From Scylla paramamosain (Eukaryota > Arthropoda > Malacostraca > Decapoda > Portunidae): a stretch of DNA of 64,000 bases. A program made the position numbers and the translations under genes. The stretch lies in the NCBI RefSeq assembly GCF_035594125.1, contig NC_087167.1, forward strand, positions 2,743,501 to 2,807,500, given 5' to 3'. Under the pieces are notes generated by a model. That model had not been told where the DNA came from and searched no databases. It saw only the letters and a list, made by a program, of their open reading frames with translations. Shown one piece after another: positions 42,098 to 55,086 of the stretch; position 1 is the stretch's first letter; each line of letters opens with the position of its first letter.

Positions 42098-42538
42098 ATG
42101 CTGTTATTATGGTCGTCTTTCCCTCCGCCTGAGCAAACGCTTCATACTTCAGCGGTGACGCACTTGGCAGTCACGAGTCGTAAGTCGTACTGTTTCACTC
42201 AAGGTCACGCTTCACAGCTCGCCGCTCGTTTCTACTACCTACGAACGCGGGTTGGTGGCAGGTGAGGTCCGGGTCACTGGCAGCGGCAGATGGGTCGAGG
42301 GACTCTGCTGTCTGTTTAACATTTTGATGAGTATTGAAAGGCAGGGGTCCCCGTCACCTCAGTGGGACACCTGCCCGACCGTGGTCTCAAATTATTTTGT
42401 AAGCATCCGCGACTCTGCTCGACGTCATATGACCCCGTTGTGGCGGCACTTTAGGTCAATCCATCCATCAAGTGGAACTGTGGTATTCTTTTATGCTTCA
42501 TTGGTGTCTCTGACTCGTACATTCGTCTTAGGCTCGTA

Positions 42539-42732
42539 TTTTTACATGCCTTTTTCTCTCATAAATATTATTTTCAAAGTACACAGATGATTTGTCAGGT
42601 ACTCATGGGTATTTTCTGTCGACAGTGAAGAGTTCTTGTCCATCTATTAGTAGAATTACAAAAACACTTCTGAATAATATCGTGCTCTAGAGTCTGTTAA
42701 ATACTGTGGAGATGAGACGCCGAAATATTTAA
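42539..42732 (-). mobile_element. MITE-like element, copy 5
   Basis: Flanked by TA at 42537-42538 and 42733-42734. In minus orientation it starts TTAAATATTTCGGCGTCTC, then ACAGACTCTAGAG, CAGAAGTGTTTTTGTAATTC, AATACCCATGAGTACCTGAC, TGTGTACTTTGAAAATAA, and ends GGCATGTAAAAA. More diverged than copy 4, and the central part is slightly shorter. Confidence 0.65.
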
Positions 42733-43417
42733 TAACCTTAGAGTCGTGAAGTGTAGTGCGAGTGACGCCAGTAGTCATTGTGTGGCGCCGATGGTATGCC
42801 AACGTAACAAGAGAAAATCAGCGTAGTTTCCATGACGCTCGTGAGATTTATGTCAGACTGGAGAGAAAGTCACACCTGTGCGTGTTTCCCCGACCTTGCC
42901 CTCCCAGCAGGCGGCCTCGTAGCCCCGCGCCTTTAGCATTACATGAGAGCAGGAGCGATAGAGCTCAAGTCTCCTAACTAAGATTGCCTGTCAAAAATTT
43001 AATGAGAGAAAACGTGTAAAATGTAGGAGAGCGAGTGAGGCAGCCATCGCAAGGGACACTCTTGCCACGTCTATTTATTAGTCACTTAGTAGCCTCGTTC
43101 CTTATTATGCAAACTCGCCCCCGACGCCTTTACGACAGCGAACCGTGCTGCAGGAATCGCCCGCGTCACTACAGCTTCATAGAGGAAAATGATTTATGAA
43201 AATGAAACTTGGGAGTCGTGTCTTTCAAAGCTGCATGTAGCCGTCCTTTCCTTATGGGGTGTTGCTATTTAGACGGCTGCTTAAGACTAAGTGGCCGTGT
43301 ATTTCAAGAAAGTTGTGGTGTGGAAAAGCGTTCATCGTCTTCTTATGGTTGTGCACAACGAAAGGAAGGTCGGGAGGCTTGACGTGAAGGGTAAATGTTT
43401 GATACCTAGGTAGTCTT

Positions 43418-43420
<3 letters not shown>

Positions 43421-43499
<79 letters not shown>
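43421..43499 (+). repeat. (TC)39 microsatellite
   Basis: Uninterrupted. Confidence 0.98.
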
Positions 43500-43501
<2 letters not shown>

Positions 43502-43657
43502 TCGTATTTTCTCCCTTTGCGGTTTTAGTCTTCATGTGTTGTAATGTTTACCGCGCGTTGCCCTCCGTGAGCGTCAGGTTACTGGACGCACGGCAACTTT
43601 ACAGTACAGGAACTTCCATAAAGGTGTCTAATAATGTTTAGAAGGAGCACCTATCCT

Positions 43658-43784
<127 letters not shown>

Positions 43785-44307
43785 TTTATTCACTCAGCAA
43801 CTACGTTTATCGCCCGTTTAATTGCGAATTTGCAAGTTCCTTACCTGGCGTGCATTTTCTCCTTAACTCTTGCCTACTCGCTAAATGACGTCACTTTCGA
43901 CCCTTAGTGTGCAGGAGGGTGAGGGAGAAGGATGAAAGAAGAAGGAGGTAGAGGGTGGAAGGTGGCTGCAGGGGATGACAGGGGTGCACAGGCTGGCCAC
44001 AGTACTTTCTACCTGTACCCTCGCTGTGAAGGATGGGGATTGCTGGGTCCTGGGTCCTACGGGTCCCTTGTGCCCTAACCTGGGTCTGAAACATGCCAGC
44101 TCGGTGATGAAGTTATCTCCTAGGATAGTTTTCTTTTTTCTTTTTTTTTCTTCGGTTCTCTTGACTTTCCTACTCCAGCCGTCCATAAATTGTACCTGTG
44201 GTCGACAGCGGACCGCCCCTGTGGCGTGGAGTGATGGAGGCGTAGGGAGGACGGAGGGCTGAAGGTGCAGGGTGTGTGTAGGGTGTTACAGGTAATTTAC
44301 CTACCTA

Positions 44308-44513
44308 CTTTAAATGTTCCAGCGTCTTATCTCGAATACTTTTAACAAGGTGTAGTGGAAGTTATTCGAGTTTTCAGGTATGTTTTCACGATTCCAGTGA
44401 TAATTTAACAAGGCTTCTGCGTCTTCAATAAGAGAAACTCCCATGAGGACCCGACTAATTATCCCTGTAGTCTTCGGAAACACTCCCGATGAGAGAACAA
44501 GGTGTTTGGCCTT
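44308..44513 (+). mobile_element. MITE-like element, copy 6
   Basis: Preceded by TA at 44306-44307. It carries CAGCGTCTTATCTCGAATAC, GGTGTAGTGGAAGTTATTCG, TTTTCAGGTATGTTTTCACG, CCAGTGATAATTTAACAAGG, CTCCCATGAGGACCCGACTA and GATGAGAGAACAAGG. The 3' terminus has degenerated, so that end is approximate. It contains an AG|GTATGT at 44371 that looks like a splice signal but is only family sequence. Confidence 0.65.
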
Positions 44514-45637
44514 AGAGTGGTGGTGCTGCTGTCTATTGTCTCCACGAACCCAATAACAGAACTGTGTCACCGGCCAGACTTTCCCGATCTATCCGATGAG
44601 TCCACTTTACTCAGCTTTTACTCAGCTTTATGTACCACTTGGCGTCTCGTTAGGTCAGGTCTGGCTCGAGCAATAATTGAAGTGGACACTGTCTCGTAGC
44701 GTAACGACCGCTATCTTGATCCCTCGTAAAGCTGCACACACTCTGTGTCTCGGACTTAATTATGGCGTGGTATGTTCAATACTAAAACTCTCTTTTCTTA
44801 TTCATATATTCTTCTTGGGTACAGACTCGCTGAAAGTAAACTAAGTGAAATTATTATATATTGAACACGATTGAAAAAAAAAAAGTCCTTTCTTTGCGTA
44901 TACATACAGGAGAATATGAATGAAATTTGGTGGCTAGAAGACATGTGGACTGAATCAGAAGTACCTTGTTCACCTAACGTTTTGATTACATTTAGAGATG
45001 ACACTCGAAACATTAGAGAAACAAAGTGCTTCTGCTTCTTAACGTGCATTCTTACCACCAAGTTCCTCTCACTTTTTCTCATTTATAAGGCATGTGAATA
45101 CATCAGGTTTGTTCCCACACCCGCCTCGTATGTATTTACATCGAGAAACACTTAACGCATATCATACCTGGCACTTTTCAGCAAGACCGCAGATATGTTG
45201 AGTGGAAGTGACAGTGAGATGGTCGACTGTACAAAATACATTCGGGAGAGGCTCATTAAAACTAGAATCTTTTTACCTCGCTCGTGGCGGGCGGCGGGAG
45301 TCCATCATGCTGCAGATAAGGTCCGGGATGCTCCAGGCTCGCCGCTACACCCCACACATCGTTCAATATTACTCTGCTCATGAAGTTTCCCTGTCCAAAA
45401 ATCAGTTGCTATACTGCTTTTGTCTGGTCTCGTGTGTTCGTTGCGAAGTGCTGGAGGTGGATAGCGGGCGGTGCTTGGTGGGCACTGCGTCTGTTCCTCG
45501 CTCCGGGGTTCCGCTGGGTACGTGCTGGCGTCCCTTGTATCGGATGGTGCGGCTAATAGTCCTGCGTGGGTCGAGTGGTGGTATTTGACGGGTGTTATTA
45601 ATTTCCCACATTGCATCGGTAAGCTGTATTGTTTAAG

Positions 45638-45810
45638 GGATAATTGCACGATTAATGCCCAGTTACCGAAAACTTATTACGTAACTAAATAGAAAATTAC
45701 CGAAGGCTTCAGACGAGAGGTGCGGCCGAAGGTACTAGGGGAGAGAACTGATTGCACATAAGCGCGAGAATGTTTGAAAGATAATTGCCGGGTTAATTCA
45801 CGTCAACCAA
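45638..45810. repeat. Possible ancient tandem duplication, period about 142 bp
   Basis: GATAATTGCACGATTAATGC (45639) resembles GATAATTGCCGGGTTAATTC (45780), each followed within 20 nt by a CAGTTAC / AAGTAAC block. Only about 45 bp of each copy can be aligned by eye. A weak ninth example of the same pattern. Confidence 0.35.
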
Positions 45811-46517
45811 GTAACAGCTGCGAAGTCAGAGGGGCAAATTGTGTTGAGCGTTTGCGTCGAGGTTGGCCTGAGTGAGTCCCTCGTATAGCGTTGCGGGGAT
45901 CGAGGAGCACCGACTTTTTAATATCAGTCCCTCAAGGCAACGGCCGCGAGATGACTGGGCGGGACGTTGGCGGCACCTCGTTAGCTGACCTTTGTCTGGA
46001 CACACGAGGAGTTATGCAAAGTGAAAAATGATCAGTAACATGAAAGTGTCCTAATGGCTAAGGCTCCAGTATAGCGGCTACCTGCCATAGTCTGATAAGT
46101 AATGTCTTAACACCGATGTTACAGGGAGACGCGGATTTCAAGTGGGTGTGTTGGGCGCCAAGAGAGTCTGGAGATGTGATACACTGATCTTAAGAATATA
46201 ACGTAAGGAATTTCACGTGGCAGTTTCTATGTAAAATACTGAAGTCACACACTAGACCCATGCACTATTCGTTTCCTTATAAGAGGCACAGCATGTTGAA
46301 ATCGCTCATTCTGTCACTAAATTTTCATCAAGGTAAGCTTCAGGTCTCCATAGAGGTCAAACAGTGACATTATGTAACTCGTGCTCTCCCTTCACACTTT
46401 AAGCCCCACACCAGCACGCCAAGACGCCCTAAGCCAGCGTGGCGTTTTATCTGGTGGCTTAACCTTCCGCTTAGTCGTTGAGGGAGGTATAGTCCTGCAG
46501 GGGGCTCATTTAGGCTG

Positions 46518-46605
46518 ACGATGATGATGATGGTGATGATGATGATAAGGAATAGGAAGAGGATGATGATGGTAAGGAGTAGGAGGAGGAGGATGGTGAT
46601 GGAAG
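46518..46605 (+). repeat. Degenerate GAT/GGA purine-rich repeat
   Basis: Irregular GATGAT, GGAGGA and GGTGAT units; two poly-T runs follow at 46619-46632 and 46672-46685. Confidence 0.85.
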
Positions 46606-47165
46606 ATGAACGAAAGTATTTTTTTTTTTTTTATTTATATTAGGAATCGAACACTGCAGAATCATTCAAGTTTTTTTTTTTTTTTCATAATCCGTTAGTA
46701 TAAACTTAATATCTTTCAATTACGATTAAGCTGAATGGAGGATTAACATTCTAATATCAAGTATACATATCATATAAATCGGGAGATCTGTGACAGGCGG
46801 TAGCACATTCAGTAGCGTCGCGCCTCGCCGGGTACAGCGGGGAGGTGGCGGCGCTGGTGGGTGCAGTGGGCAGGACAGACAACCCTGACGGAGGCCTGAG
46901 TAAGATTACCGGCATGGAGCTGCGGGTCGGAGAGGGATTTGGCGGCCAGTTTTTGTGGTTTCGCCTCCGCCCAGTCCGGTCCCTGTTCCACCAATATCAC
47001 GGTTGGTCACCACGCTGGTATGATCCCCGGCCCAGGTTTTGTTCTGGTGGGATATGTCAGCGTCTTACAGCTCCGTCATGCAGTATACAGAGCGCAAAGC
47101 AAAATATAATTCATTTATACTTTTGTGACGGAGTTCTGCTTAAAAGCATTTCCTCTTCAGTGAAA

Positions 47166-47186
47166 ATTTTCTTTGCTTGTCCTGCA
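47166..47186 (+). promoter_or_regulatory. Candidate 3' splice acceptor, no exon evident
   Basis: TTTTCTTTGCTTGTCCTGCAG is a strong pyrimidine tract plus AG, but what follows is A+T-rich with no donor-like sequence nearby. Most likely a chance match. Confidence 0.15.
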
Positions 47187-48452
47187 GGTTTTAATTTTTA
47201 AATGTTTTATATCACATTCCCAAACAAATATTCATTTGTTCCATGAGAGCCTGTGTTTGGGCATCTTTTTACAATACTTGTAATACAGAAACTTGTGTCA
47301 CCTGAAGAAGATTGAAATGCGTATACGCAAGTGTCTGGCGAGACTGTAATTGTGGGAGTCGAGTCACACATTTGGGCCGGTTGCGTTTTTATTTATTTTT
47401 TATTCGTTTATTTACTTATTTTATTTTATTTATTTATTTTTTTTTTTTCTGTGGTTTAGCTGTCCTCCCACCCTGTCAGCCTGTCAGACCAGCCCCCTCA
47501 TTCCCCTGTCGCCGTGGCACCTGTACTGATACGCAACGCTATAAACAAGAGAGCATCAAAGGCTAATTATGTGTGTTTTTTACGAGACACAAAAAACATT
47601 ACATTAGGGACTCCTTAAAAAACGGGACAGAAGGCGGAACTGTGGCTAGAGGAGAGGGACACAATTCACGCCAAAAGGGCTCCTGGTGGCAAGGGAGTGA
47701 TGGGCGTTGCGGCAGGTTCACCGTGGACTGTAAACAAGTTAGTGAAGAATGCGGTACGTGGCAGTTTTATCTGAATGGGCAGGGACCGTGGGGGCGCAGC
47801 GGCAGCCGTGCACCTGAGGCGGCTCAACTCCCAGTGCCGTGGGCCATGATTCAGTGCCGAGGTGGTGTTGATGCCGGTGTTGAGGTGGTGGGGAGGGCAC
47901 GGCTGCCTTCTGGTTGCGCAACATTCCGTTTTCAGAGGAGCGTTATCTTGCTGAGGTGAAGATTCTTGCGTATTCCACAGACCAGAGCTGAATTATGTGC
48001 AGCCGTACTAAGCAGGATCACTGAGAGGAATCAGACCAAACGTGCTTCTCCACCAAGACGCCCAAACCAGTGAGGCGGAGTCTGGCTTCACACTTCACCT
48101 CATCTAACCACTGGGAGAGGACGTTTTTTTTTTCTTCAGGGTGGAGAATACTGTGGACTTATATTGATGATGATGATGATAAGAGTGGAAGACAAATCAT
48201 ACCTGTGCCTCATTATATAATCATGGGAAGTATTTACATAACTTTTTTCCTCTCGATGCGATAGTACAGCTTCTGGCGTGGAACTGTATTTACTGTAGGT
48301 GGATGCGGTGCTACGAATGTCATTATAGATAGCATCAGGTAAGCCCAGTGGCCCAGACTGTATATAGTGAGCCGGCCGAGGGGCGTGGCTGCATCTTGTG
48401 GAGGGGAAGTAATCAAATATAGTTCAGCCAGGTATCCAAGGTGTAAGATGAC

Positions 48453-48498
48453 GGTGGTGGTGGTGGTGGTGGTGGTGGTGGTGGTGGTGGTGGTGGTA
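48453..48498 (+). repeat. (GGT)15 trinucleotide tract
   Basis: Uninterrupted GGT; the G-rich strand could form G-quadruplex-like structures. Confidence 0.97.
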
Positions 48499-48662
48499 GT
48501 GGCCGTGGCGGTTTGGTGGGTTTGGTTTAACTGTAACCACACCTGAACCTTGGCTGCAGATTTGACGGGCGTCCCCCCCCTTTTTTTTTTATTATTTATT
48601 TTTACTTGTACAGAAATCTTCACACATTCCGACCTAGCATTTTTTTACTAGACAATTCTTAG

Positions 48663-48687
48663 ACACACACACACACACACACACACA
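48663..48687 (+). repeat. (CA)12 microsatellite
   Basis: Runs into a short (GA)3. Confidence 0.95.
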
Positions 48688-49575
48688 GAGAGTACTACCA
48701 CCATACATACTTCCCTCCCTTATTAAACTAACGATAATGGAAGCGAATCTCCTACACATACGCACGCATACACACACTCCTCTCTTCACGCTGCGGTGCA
48801 TTTAGCAAGTGATTCCCCCATCATTAGTTAAGGCGGAGAGTCGAGGGTCACTTAATCATGCGTAACTGAGCTGGAATTACTGAACCTGAGAACGAGAGTA
48901 ATAGAAGATGCACCAGTACTCGTATATACTCAGATCAACACACACGAGAGGCTAACTGAACCCATAAGAGAGAAAGTAACATATAGACTGACGCGGGGAA
49001 TTAGTTCTTAGCTGAGCGGAGGATCTGAAGCAGTGAAAGGGAGACGACAGGTGTATGGATAAGGTGTAGGAGCCTCTCTGGTATGGTATGCAGGAGAACA
49101 AGTAGACGTGTATTGTTCAGAGATTCTTCTTCTGTAAATGGTGATGATGTTACTGGAGACTGTGATGGTGATTGTGGTGGTGAAAATACTGGTGGTAAGA
49201 AGAGTAAAAATAAGAAGAGTAAGAGGAAATTGGAGAAGAAAAGGAGAACGAAGGAAGGAGTAAAAAAAAAGAGAAAAAAGAAAATGAAGAAGTGTGCTTG
49301 TGGCTGTATGTGTCGACTAACCTTTTACTCCATTCATTCTCTCGTGGAAGCAACACATTTCACCAAGAAAGGAAAAATGGAACACCTGAAAAAGACTGCA
49401 AGATTACCGGATAATTGGTGGGTGGGTCACGCGGTTGGTCTCCCTCGCCAAGACACACAACAACCAGCCACAACACAGCCGCGCCAGGAAGATTGCAGCT
49501 CTCACACCCTCGGCGGCTGATGTGTCGTCACGCTGGTGATGACACGGCGACTCTTCTGGGGCGACGGTGATGGGC

Positions 49576-49579
<4 letters not shown>

Positions 49580-49672
<93 letters not shown>

Positions 49673-49737
49673 CCCCGAGGCGCTCCCACCGTGAGAAGGG
49701 TGTTGGCGTGGGAAGTCGTGGGGATGATGCTTGGAGC

Positions 49738-49771
<34 letters not shown>
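49580..49771 (+). repeat. (GA)44 and (GT)16 tracts
   Basis: GA 49580-49668, 70 bp spacer, GT 49739-49771. Confidence 0.98.
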
Positions 49772-49773
<2 letters not shown>

Positions 49774-50110
49774 GAATACAAGTCGCATTAGGCACATATT
49801 TAACCATCTAATCGACGCACTTGAAAAAAAAAAAACAAAAAAAACACGGCCTAATGGAAACAAAAAGTTGAACTCGGATGGAAATTAAGAAGAAAAAACA
49901 AGAGAATGAGATGATAAAAAAAGAGTCGGACCACCAGAGAGAGCAGGTCGGCGTCTGTACCTTGCTTGGGGCGGTAAGGACCAGGACCACCTCAGACGCT
50001 GCGAGGGTTAGGTAAGTCAGGCTCTATTAATGTGTAAGCAGCAGATGATATAAGAGCCGCCGCGCACACCAAAAAGATTACAGGCGAGTTGGGTTTATGC
50101 AACACGGAAA

Positions 50111-50412
50111 GTTAATGGAGCTATTACGAGGAGGAGGAGGGGGAGGAGGAGGAAATGCAGGAGAAATTTGCGGTATATAGTCCGCTTAAGAGAATGCTTT
50201 TGTTGGTATTTATTGAGACATACAAGGAAAGTCAGTGACATTATTGAAGGAGGAAAAAATGCAGGGGAAACTTAAGGTGTATGATTTATTTTAGAAAACA
50301 CTATATTGACTATATTGTATATTTATTGAAGCACTTAAAGAAGGAGTCGGTGAGAGAAATTTAACGTACGTAAGACACTTTTGGTAACACTTATTGAAAC
50401 CTACAATTTTAT
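50111..50412. repeat. Diverged tandem triplication, period about 115-120 bp
   Basis: Unit starts: GTTAATGGAGCTATTACG (50111), GTCAGTGACATTATTGAAGG (50231) and GTCGGTGAGAGAAATTTAAC (50346). Inside, AATGCAGGAGAAATTTGCGG pairs with AATGCAGGGGAAACTTAAGG, and the unit end TATTTATTGAGACATACAAG recurs as TATTTATTGAAGCACTTAAA and CACTTATTGAAACCTACAA. The third unit is shortened. Confidence 0.8.
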
Positions 50413-50439
50413 GGACCAATTCATACATAATATAGTTGT

Positions 50440-50510
50440 AAGAATCAAGAAAGCTGCTGCAGTTTGTTCTTCCTTGGTGTTCCCTTATGTTCTTTTACCT
50501 CTAAGACCGA
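50440..50510 (-). repeat. Dispersed AAGAACATAAG-type repeat, minus-strand fragment (copy d)
   Basis: On the minus strand it reads AAAAGAACATAAGGGAACAC, then about 30 nt later a GCAGCAGCTTTCTTG block, resembling the head of the repeat seen at 26759 and 61680. Short and diverged. Confidence 0.4.
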
Positions 50511-51000
50511 AAAGGTAAAGGGTCGAATTAGTGTGATGGTGAGGGAATGGTCCCTGGGAGGGCGAGGTCCCATAGGGAAGAGAGATTTTTAAGTTAGTAG
50601 CAGCGGGAGTTACCTAACAAATTACCTGTAATTATTCTCCCAAGACTCTGAGACACCCACCTGAGTGATTAATAGAGACCATACATGAGGAAGGGCGGGA
50701 AATACCACTACCACAACCATCACCACTACCACCACTACCACTACACCTTCACCCTTCACCCACCACCTTAACCACCACTACAATCACCACCAATGCCCTC
50801 CACCCACGGGGCACTCAGCGCAGTGTGAACCTGGCCAGTGGTGTGCAGCTTTCCCAGGTGTGCTTATATAATCACTGCTCCTCCTAATCGGTACTACAAA
50901 GACACACTAATGAATTGACTGTAGGAAGTTCATGGTCCTTTTTATTACTCGGCATCGTGAACACGCCAACCTATCCTAATTCATCTCGTTTGATCTGATA

Positions 51001-51380
51001 TGCAGTTTCCTATGGGTGGTGTGTCTGGTGGTGTGATGGCGTAGGTGTGCTTGTGAAGGATGTGGTGATGGCTGGCCTAGTGTGGATGTGGATGTAGATG
51101 TGGATGAGAATGAGAATGAGGAATGAGGATGTCTGTAGAAGGTCATGATGTGTGATGCCATGGGTGTAGAGCTGTGGTGATGGCTGGTCTTGTGTAAATG
51201 TCTGCCTGTGGAGGATGTGATATCTGATGCATGGTGTAGTGGTGTAGATGAGATGATGGTTGGCTTCATGTTGGCTGGTGTGGATGTCTGTGATTATGTG
51301 AATATGTGATGTCTGATTATGGCTAGTCTTGTGTAGTTGTGTGCCTGTGGACGGTGTGGTGTGATGATCAGTGTGTTTGT
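51001..51380. repeat. Degenerate G/T-rich minisatellite, periods about 111 and 139 bp
   Basis: GTGATGGCTGGCCTAGTGTG (51066), GTGATGGCTGGTCTTGTGTA (51177) and GATTATGGCTAGTCTTGTGT (51316) are successive versions of one block. CTGCCTGTGGAGGATGTG is likewise repeated 139 bp later as GTGCCTGTGGACGGTGTG. Between them lie irregular GATG/GTGG repeats. One strand is almost free of C over 380 bp. Confidence 0.75.
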
Positions 51381-51586
51381 CGACTTTTACAACGCATCTG
51401 GAAGGAAATTCTCACACAAACCATCGAATATACTCTAACATGAAGGCATCTACCTCGTTTGATCTTTTTTTTTTTGTACACACAGGGGAAGAAATGCGAA
51501 TACCGTTCAATATTTCCTTTTTTCGTGTAGAATTGAAAAAAATAACATTAGCAACTGCCCGATCTTACGTGCACCGTTATAAACCA

Positions 51587-51693
<107 letters not shown>

Positions 51694-53258
51694 CGCATAT
51701 CCCGCAGTTATGGTTGATGAGCTGCCAACTCCTGGATAGGTCTCCCCGTGCTCCCCGCTGCGATGCATCTTGTCTCTGTGATGAACGCTCCTCTCTGTGT
51801 CCCAGGAATTACTCTGTACCTTCTCACTTTCTTTTATTAGACGAGGCAGTTATTAAAGAGGGGGTGTACTGTACCTTCCGGTGTCCCAAGGGTGCTTTTT
51901 TTCGCTCTCACTCTCTTATATTATCTGTAAAGGCATTAAGGGTAAAGATAGCGCCGGTGAATCAGCATGTTGGCTCAATGGGCGGCCCTGGCCATGGCCC
52001 TCCCGCTTTGCATTGCCATTGTACTGTATCCTCTTTCTCTGCCGTGCCTGTCTTTGTGTTCTGTTGCCCATCTCCATGCAGCGCTGGTCTTTCGTGCATT
52101 ATGCAGTTATAGAATCACTCTCAGACCAACACTTTATATATAATTACAAAACACAACATCGGTTTTTAATATCACAATCTGCATATGAAAAGTTTTTTTT
52201 ATATAAACTGTTTTCTAGGATTATAAATTCATGGAAACACACGAGATTTTATCTTGCTGTTTACACTGGATTTTGTGCTTTGTCATCCATTCTGCAGAAG
52301 TCTGTAATTGCATAACCTGTCCTTAAACCTATAGTCTCTCATGTTAATTGAAGAAGTGGTAGGAAAAGTCTATTCACAGTGTAGAATTTTGGCTTCCGAT
52401 CTATACAGAATGGAACCCCTTCGTTGAAGACAAACTAGAAGCAAATTTGCTCTCTAAAGATAAGGAAATTGACCAACAAAGAAGGAATCCTTAAGGAAAG
52501 GCGGAAGATGCAGAAGGGCGCAAAGGTGACTGGGCGAGGTTATCCTGGCTTCCATATGAGGCTGCCGTGACCTTTGGTAGACATGTGCAGGAGTGAGTGG
52601 GTATTCTCAGGTTCCCATGACGCCTTATTGATGCTTCTCATGGTGATGATCTTCGTTATCAGACAAGAAAAAAAAAGATTGACATAATTTGATTTGAGTA
52701 TTGTCTTTTCCTTAATCCCGTTCGTCTCCATACATTCAAATCTGGTGGCCTTTGGAGGTGTAGTGATGCCAGCCCATCCATCCCTCACACCGGGGCGACT
52801 TGAACCCCCACCAAATACCAGGCGATCTCAGCCCTCCCGGTCCCTGGTTGTGGATGTATCGGCGGGCCATCTTGACGTGCAGGAGGCCAGACTCGACCTC
52901 TCAGTGTAGATCAGGTCACAGGTCCGTACATCTACTCTGACGCGCGGGACGGGGGAGGCGCGGCCCGAAATAGACATCAGCGTCAGGACGTGTTTTGGTT
53001 CTTAAGGAACTATCTAAAAGTATCTGCTACATAAATCAAGACGAGAAATTGGTGTAGCTAGTAAACGTTTACCTGGAATCCGAGAAGGGATTTTTTTTCT
53101 TCTTAATTTTTCCTATTACTCTCTTCGATACAAGCTGGTCAGATAAAGGTGATTTTAGTCGCAGGTGGCAGTACGATGACCTGACATCAAACACTGACCA
53201 AAGACATAAAAGGTTTTTGTTCTTTCTTCGCCTTATCGTGTTACTGTTATTCACTGAT

Positions 53259-53260
<2 letters not shown>

Positions 53261-53333
<73 letters not shown>
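53261..53333 (+). repeat. (AG)36 microsatellite
   Basis: Uninterrupted. Confidence 0.98.
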
Positions 53334-53338
<5 letters not shown>

Positions 53339-53562
53339 GAATATGGGTAACGGCATAATGCCCTCCAGCCCACGTAAGGCAGCCGCTTCCTCGCTTTCCG
53401 CCATCCACGTCCATCTATTTGTCAAACTCGTTCTTGAGAACCTCGAGTCTCAGTGTTATTTTCTGTCAGCACAACCTGTTTCACTCACTGACTCTGCCCT
53501 CCACACTTTGCTTCTCATTGCTTCTGTTCATTACCTAGATTGATTCTGAGGTGAAAATTAAT

Positions 53563-53818
53563 AGGTTAATATTATAAACAACGATTTTCTTGAAGAACCT
53601 TTGTCTGGTTAAACATTTTAACGTTTATCTTGAAACCCGTAAATAGATGTGTTACTTGCGAATTGTGAGTGGAAGACAAGATATTTTCTTCAGTTAAATC
53701 TTCAGGTTAATATTATAAACAACAATATCCTTGACGAACCTTGTCGAGTAGAACATTTTCACATTTAGAAAGTCGTAGAGATATTTGTTCCTTGCAGATT
53801 GTGAGTGGAAGAGAAAAG
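53563..53818. repeat. Tandem duplication, period 141 bp
   Basis: AGGTTAATATTATAAACAAC occurs identically at 53563 and 53704. Downstream pairs: GAAGAACCTTTGTC with GACGAACCTTGTCG, AACATTTTAACGTTTA with AACATTTTCACATTTA, and GTTACTTGCGAATTGTGAGT with GTTCCTTGCAGATTGTGAGT, each followed by GGAAGA. The closest pair of all the tandem duplications here. Confidence 0.9.
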
Positions 53819-54595
53819 GTTTACCTGATTATCTCAGTCTTAATGTGTCCCTTTGTCAGAGAGCACCAACGCCTCCCTTGTTTATCATCCACACTTTTAT
53901 AGACCCCAGTCCTGTTACCTTGACCTTGACTGTCGAGCGAAGCATTCACCTTTCCTCTCCCTGTCCCCGCAGAATGATCCTCATGTTAAGGATTTACATA
54001 TGCATTATTGTAACGTCTGTCTCCTCGTAGCATTCACGTTAAAGGAACAAATTTATACTCAGTTTATACTCAGTGTAATATGAAGTATCTTTTATAATAT
54101 CAGAGTCAACATCCCTTAGTAATATTTCCCTTTGCTCTGAATACTCATCTTTTTTCTCGGCTGCCGTAAGAAACTCCTTTCCTTTTGACAGCCTATAAAG
54201 CACTGAGGTAATTTATATGCCAGCTCCGTTGATCCAGTACTCTAACCTCCTACTCCTCCTCTTCCTCCGGTTTCCCCCTCTACAAAGAATCCACTCCAGA
54301 CTCTCCGGTCCATCGCATCCTCTTCTGTTGCTCCCATTCTTCGCCGCAACAGTGTCTTCGTCAACCCGTAAATGAGGTGCAGGTCAGACCGTGTTGCCTC
54401 ACCACCTCTCGCTCCCCGGTCCCACACCTCTATAATGGCGCGGCTGTAACCTGTAGCCGAAGATTTATGGCGCCCTTTGGCCTTTTATTGCTCGTCACGG
54501 CGCGGCTTCTATGCAGGTGACGTTAGCTAGATGAAACAGCGATGGTCGAGTCTTTAGTGTCTGTATTTTGTTTTTTATAAGGTACAGCTAGATGG

Positions 54596-54598
<3 letters not shown>

Positions 54599-54667
<69 letters not shown>

Positions 54668-54767
54668 CACAAAGGTCAAATGGTTCTTGTGATGGATAAG
54701 TGTCATTTTACTACCTGTGTGTGTTTAGTCCTTTCTCTTTATCCGTTCCCTCCATCCCCCTCCCCCC

Positions 54768-54854
<87 letters not shown>
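54599..54854 (+). repeat. (GA)33 and (CT)43 facing tracts
   Basis: GA at 54599-54665 and CT at 54769-54854, 103 bp apart. They are mutually complementary, so the pair is an imperfect inverted repeat able to fold into a long-stem hairpin. Confidence 0.98.
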
Positions 54855-54856
<2 letters not shown>

Positions 54857-55086
54857 CATATCTGCCAATCTTCAGCGCTGTATATATGTAATTGCTTATA
54901 TATTCAATTCGATATGCTTGTTTCTGTTCGTTTTTTATGATAATTAACTTTGAAATCTATCTATTTATTCATACATGTCTATCTCCCTCTATGTTTGTCT
55001 CTATATATGGTACTATATGTATCTAATTTCTTCCATGTTCAATACTATATGTGTATGTCTTTTTTTCTTTCTCTCTATGATGTCAA

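Larger units (their letters stand above)
44514..49579. other. Mostly unique sequence, no gene seen
   Basis: 45195-45590 and 47573-47959 carry frames of 60-130 codons without recognisable domains. 47390-47450 is TTTA-rich. 49200-49290 is an AAG/GAA-rich purine tract giving a Lys/Arg-rich frame. No splice-flanked exon. Confidence 0.45.

Noticed and set aside
44371..44376. AG|GTATGT as a third ratchet site
   Set aside because: It lies inside MITE copy 6, the tract before it is weak, and other copies show the motif is just family sequence.
45195..45590. Possible exon behind CACTTTTCAG
   Set aside because: The frame gives no recognisable domain and has no clear donor. Left as unique sequence.
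46045..46150. tRNA-like CCTAATGGCTAAGGC start
   Set aside because: No B-box at the right distance and no cloverleaf could be drawn.
46319..46337. CATCAAG|GTAAGC as a ratchet site
   Set aside because: The base before AG is A and the pyrimidine tract is short. It is only donor-like.
48334..48350. CATCAG|GTAAGCCCAG, similar to the site at 25789
   Set aside because: No pyrimidine tract upstream. It shares only the donor half.
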